A stretch of DNA of 64,000 nucleotides from assembly GCA_940671915.1 (NCBI GenBank), contig CALNVZ010002974.1:16177459-16241458 (forward strand). The letters are read 5' to 3'. The stretch is from Paracentrotus lividus. Taxonomy: Eukaryota; Echinodermata; Echinoidea; Camarodonta; Echinidae. A program made the position numbers and the translations under genes. Below the pieces are notes generated by a model that made no database searches, was not told where the DNA came from, and was given only the letters and a program-made list of their open reading frames with translations. Shown piece after piece: positions 61,189 through 64,000 of the stretch (position 1 is its first letter; each line of letters starts with the position of its first letter).

Positions 61189-62975
61189 CTGCAAATGATA
61201 TAAAGAGAAATAAATTGATCTTTAGCAATTAAGCATATCAAGTATGAATACGTTTCAACGGAAATTTTACATACGTATAGACATGACCAGGAAAACATAT
61301 ATAAATGCTTATCATTGAGAAATGCTTATTATAAACATGATGATCACATATTACATTTTAAAACACAATGCGAATTGGAAACATTATTTTTAGGACTAAC
61401 AAATTGTTTATTGTTGAAGCACAGCGATTACCCTCGAGTTCTATATGAAACTGAACATGATTGTGTTTAGAATTTACAGCGAAGCAATATAATTGTGGCC
61501 AGAACAAATGTCATAGACCTTCACATGTTAAAATTAATTTAATTTCCCATCAATGATTTTAGCCTGTTGTTGATCATAATTCTATTCGTCACTACATGTC
61601 GCTTGTGCAGTACAATGGTTATAATTATTATTATCATTATCACCTCTTCCTCTTCCTCTTCCCCTTTCCCTCTTCATTATCAAAAGGTAGCGATGTTTAT
61701 ATTTTACACACATCTACTAGGTATTCCCCAGAGAGTTAAATACGCACTAATTATGTACCTCTATGGTATTCCCCATCAATCATCAGGTAAATAGCAAAGT
61801 CCTGCCAATTATAAAAATTGGTTTCAGTGCCATTGGAATCGTGGTTGCACAATTTTTGATGTATGTTGCATACATTTATCATACATTCTCATCATCAACT
61901 AATAGCAATTTATTAACCCGTCAAGATAATAGCTCAAAATGCATCTCGTAAGTTTTAGCGCCAATGGGACGTCAGTAATTTATATGGTTGTCGTGCACAT
62001 ACACGAACATTCCCAACCAACAACACATTTATGGAGAAATGATATGAGAGAGGGGGAGAGAGGGGGAGGGGGGGGGGGAGAAAGAGAGAGAGAGAGAGAG
62101 AGAAAGTGAAAGAGCAAGAGCAATAGAGAGCTATTAACACAGATAAGAAAAGAGGAAAAGCAAGAGAGAGAGAGAAAGAGAGAGAAAAAACCCAACAAAA
62201 AGAAAGAAAAAGAAAAAGACAGAAAAAGAGAGCCCTGAATTGTGGAAAAATAGTGTAAAGAAAAACCAATTTTGAGTTTGAAGATCCCATATTAAGTCAT
62301 GTTATTATTTGAATACAATGATCCAGGGGCTTGTGTGACAGCAGACGAGGTCAATAATATTGAACCCTGGAATGGATTCAAGATTCAATAGAATCATAAA
62401 ACCGTTGCGAACGATGAAAAAAACAATCCATTTTTGAAAATACAAATAGACTGAGCTTATATTCCGTGTCACAATACATTTTTCAGAGTTCGAACGGTCA
62501 AGTTACAAGGTTGTCAAAATAAAACATTCTGCTTTAAACCATTATTATGTTCTATTTGCAACGGTCGAAGTGTAACTGGGTGGTTTCCTGGTTGTGATAT
62601 ACAGTACACAGCATAATAGCTTTATTCTCGAATCGCAACTTTGGGGAAATTAATGGATTTTTAAAAAAAATCTAAACAATCTAAAACAAAAAACAACACA
62701 AAAAAACAAGCAAAAACACACAGCTAAATTGTGATTCCCGTGCCTAATGAAAATGAACAATCAATTACAGCTGGGGAAAAAAGTTCCCCCATGTACAGGC
62801 CATTCTAAATAATACATCATCGTAAATAAAAAAAAATGGCATGTCCCTCATCATCTGTGATGCAATACCACCGCAACATGATGCTCTTTTTGAAATAATA
62901 ACAAACATTTCTATTTCGACGAGATTACATCATGAACGGTTTTGATTTCTATATCTATCGTATAATCACCTCCAC
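61189..62975. other. 5' intron / upstream region of the second LRR gene
   Basis: AT-rich DNA without recognised exons. A purine tract (62042-62233) of GA repeats stands out. The 5' non-coding exon and promoter of the LRR gene are not identified. Confidence 0.45.
62042..62233. repeat. GA-rich purine tract
   Basis: About 190 bases, almost all purine on this strand, with GAGAGA runs and a G9 block near 62068. Such tracts can form triplex DNA; the frames it opens are artefacts. Confidence 0.9.
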
Positions 62976-63275
62976 CAGGCGCGGATCCAGGGCCCTAGGG
63001 CGGAGGGAGCGGGCGCACCCCGTAAAAATGTTGAGAACCTTTTTTTTTGCTTGTCAATTTCTCTGAGGCCGATTGAGCGGCCTGACCCTACACTATAAGT
63101 AATGTGTGTTGACCTTGTTGACGACAGAAGGCCGAAATTTTTAAACACCTATACCCCCCTTATCACTCCGCAATTTTTTATGTACCTTTTTGCCTCGTCC
63201 AACTGACGGGAGGTCAACCTTTCGCCCCCCCCCGCCTCCCCCCCGCGTTAAAGTCCGTCTCTGGATCCGCGCCTG
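62976..63275. mobile_element. 300-bp TIR element, CAGGCGCGGATCCAG ends
   Basis: Perfect 15-base inverted ends CAGGCGCGGATCCAG / CTGGATCCGCGCCTG. Flanks TCCAC and TCCAG could be a 5-bp duplication with one change, as in the CAAGC-flanked relative at 55832-56141. Interior non-coding, C-rich at the right. Confidence 0.8.
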
Positions 63276-64000
63276 TCCAGGGGGGAATATCGGTTAGTAA
63301 AAATTCATATCTGTTTATTGTTAACACAATAAAATTTTGTATCTACCGAATATACCCTTTCAATTATGATGAGAGTACATGGTCGACGAATAGAAATGGT
63401 TCTCATGATGAAAGACATTTACGGAGTTCGTTCAAACATCAATAAAAATAAATATTGATTGATTGATATTAGCTTCAAGTTCAAACTCTTCTAGTTAGAC
63501 GATTGTTTTCCCTTTCGACGACTCTCCTCTCCCCCTTGAATTTAAATGCCACATTTGCACTTTAATGCACAGGTCACAACGGTACGTGCTCTTATACTTT
63601 GCCCTCAACATATAACATATTTTTGTCAACATATTTTTGTCAACATATTTTTGTCAACATATTTTTTGCTGACTGAGAACAAATAAGGTGTTTTGTTCTC
63701 AAAGAAGCTCACTCTTGCTCATCCATCCCCGGAAAATTGTGAAATCGCCTCAATGAGATATTTATTATGAAAGCTGTCAATAATATATTGTATAGATGTA
63801 ATAATACTACCTTGGGGGAAAAAAGAATACTTAATTCGTAAGATACAATATTAAAAAAAAAAAATGAATGATGATCATATTGACATTATGATAAGGTAAA
63901 TATTTTGAAATATGACAAACTTCCTCTTACCCGCTGATTTAATCATTTCATCTGTTTATTTAAGGAACAGTGATATTTGTGAAGAATGTGGGCAAGTATA
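63276..64000. other. Right edge, no gene seen
   Basis: AT-rich, with a 14-bp tandem repeat at 63614-63668. No exon or element ends recognised. Confidence 0.5.
63614..63668. repeat. 14-bp tandem repeat, about 4 units
   Basis: AACATATTTTTGTC is repeated three times exactly and a fourth time in part. Confidence 0.95.

Overview
The window is eukaryotic, AT-rich animal DNA with long introns, canonical GT/AG splice sites and a heavy load of DNA transposons. Gene content (an SLC12A8-like transporter, an STT3A oligosaccharyltransferase subunit and two large LRR receptors) together with repeat style (RTE-type LINE, Tc1/mariner, pogo-like, hAT-like and fold-back elements, and repeats carrying the palindromic word GCTCGCGCTTCGCGCTCGC) suggest a marine invertebrate deuterostome. 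A sea urchin is my best guess. That guess is inference: no marker in the window fixes the species.

Layout. 1-15.2 kb, minus strand: the 5' three coding exons of SLC12A8 (15000-15236, 3373-3525, 193-384). The last one continues into an in-frame tandem duplication of its own end that runs off the left edge. The 11.5-kb intron 1 holds a 2.2-kb TIR element with a 6-bp target duplication, two tRNA-derived SINEs and a 1.4-kb TIR element. 15.2-24.3 kb: intergenic DNA between the divergently transcribed SLC12A8 and STT3A, filled with nested inverted repeats and a 1.7-kb TIR element. 24.3-37.7 kb, plus strand: STT3A, complete from ATG to stop in 15 coding exons (710 aa), with hairpin-forming mobile elements in most of its longer introns. 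37.7-42.6 kb: intergenic, with two MITEs sharing one TIR. 42.6-44.8 kb, minus strand: a 728-aa LRR transmembrane receptor with a long cytoplasmic tail. 46.6-56.4 kb: a transposon nest, including a 7.4-kb element split by a 4.35-kb element built of palindromic minisatellites. 56.4-58 kb: an RTE LINE fragment cut by a Tc1/mariner-type element. 59.6-61.1 kb, minus strand: a 512-aa paralogue of the first LRR receptor with a short ITIM-like tail.

STT3A (N-glycosylation in the ER) and SLC12A8 (a membrane transporter) are unrelated housekeeping-type neighbours. The two LRR genes form a small tandem family of probable cell-surface receptors. I saw no rRNA, intact tRNA gene, CRISPR array or prokaryotic feature. 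Coordinates of exons come from reading splice sites in the sequence against remembered family sequences; no alignment or transcript was available. Repeat boundaries were located by eye.
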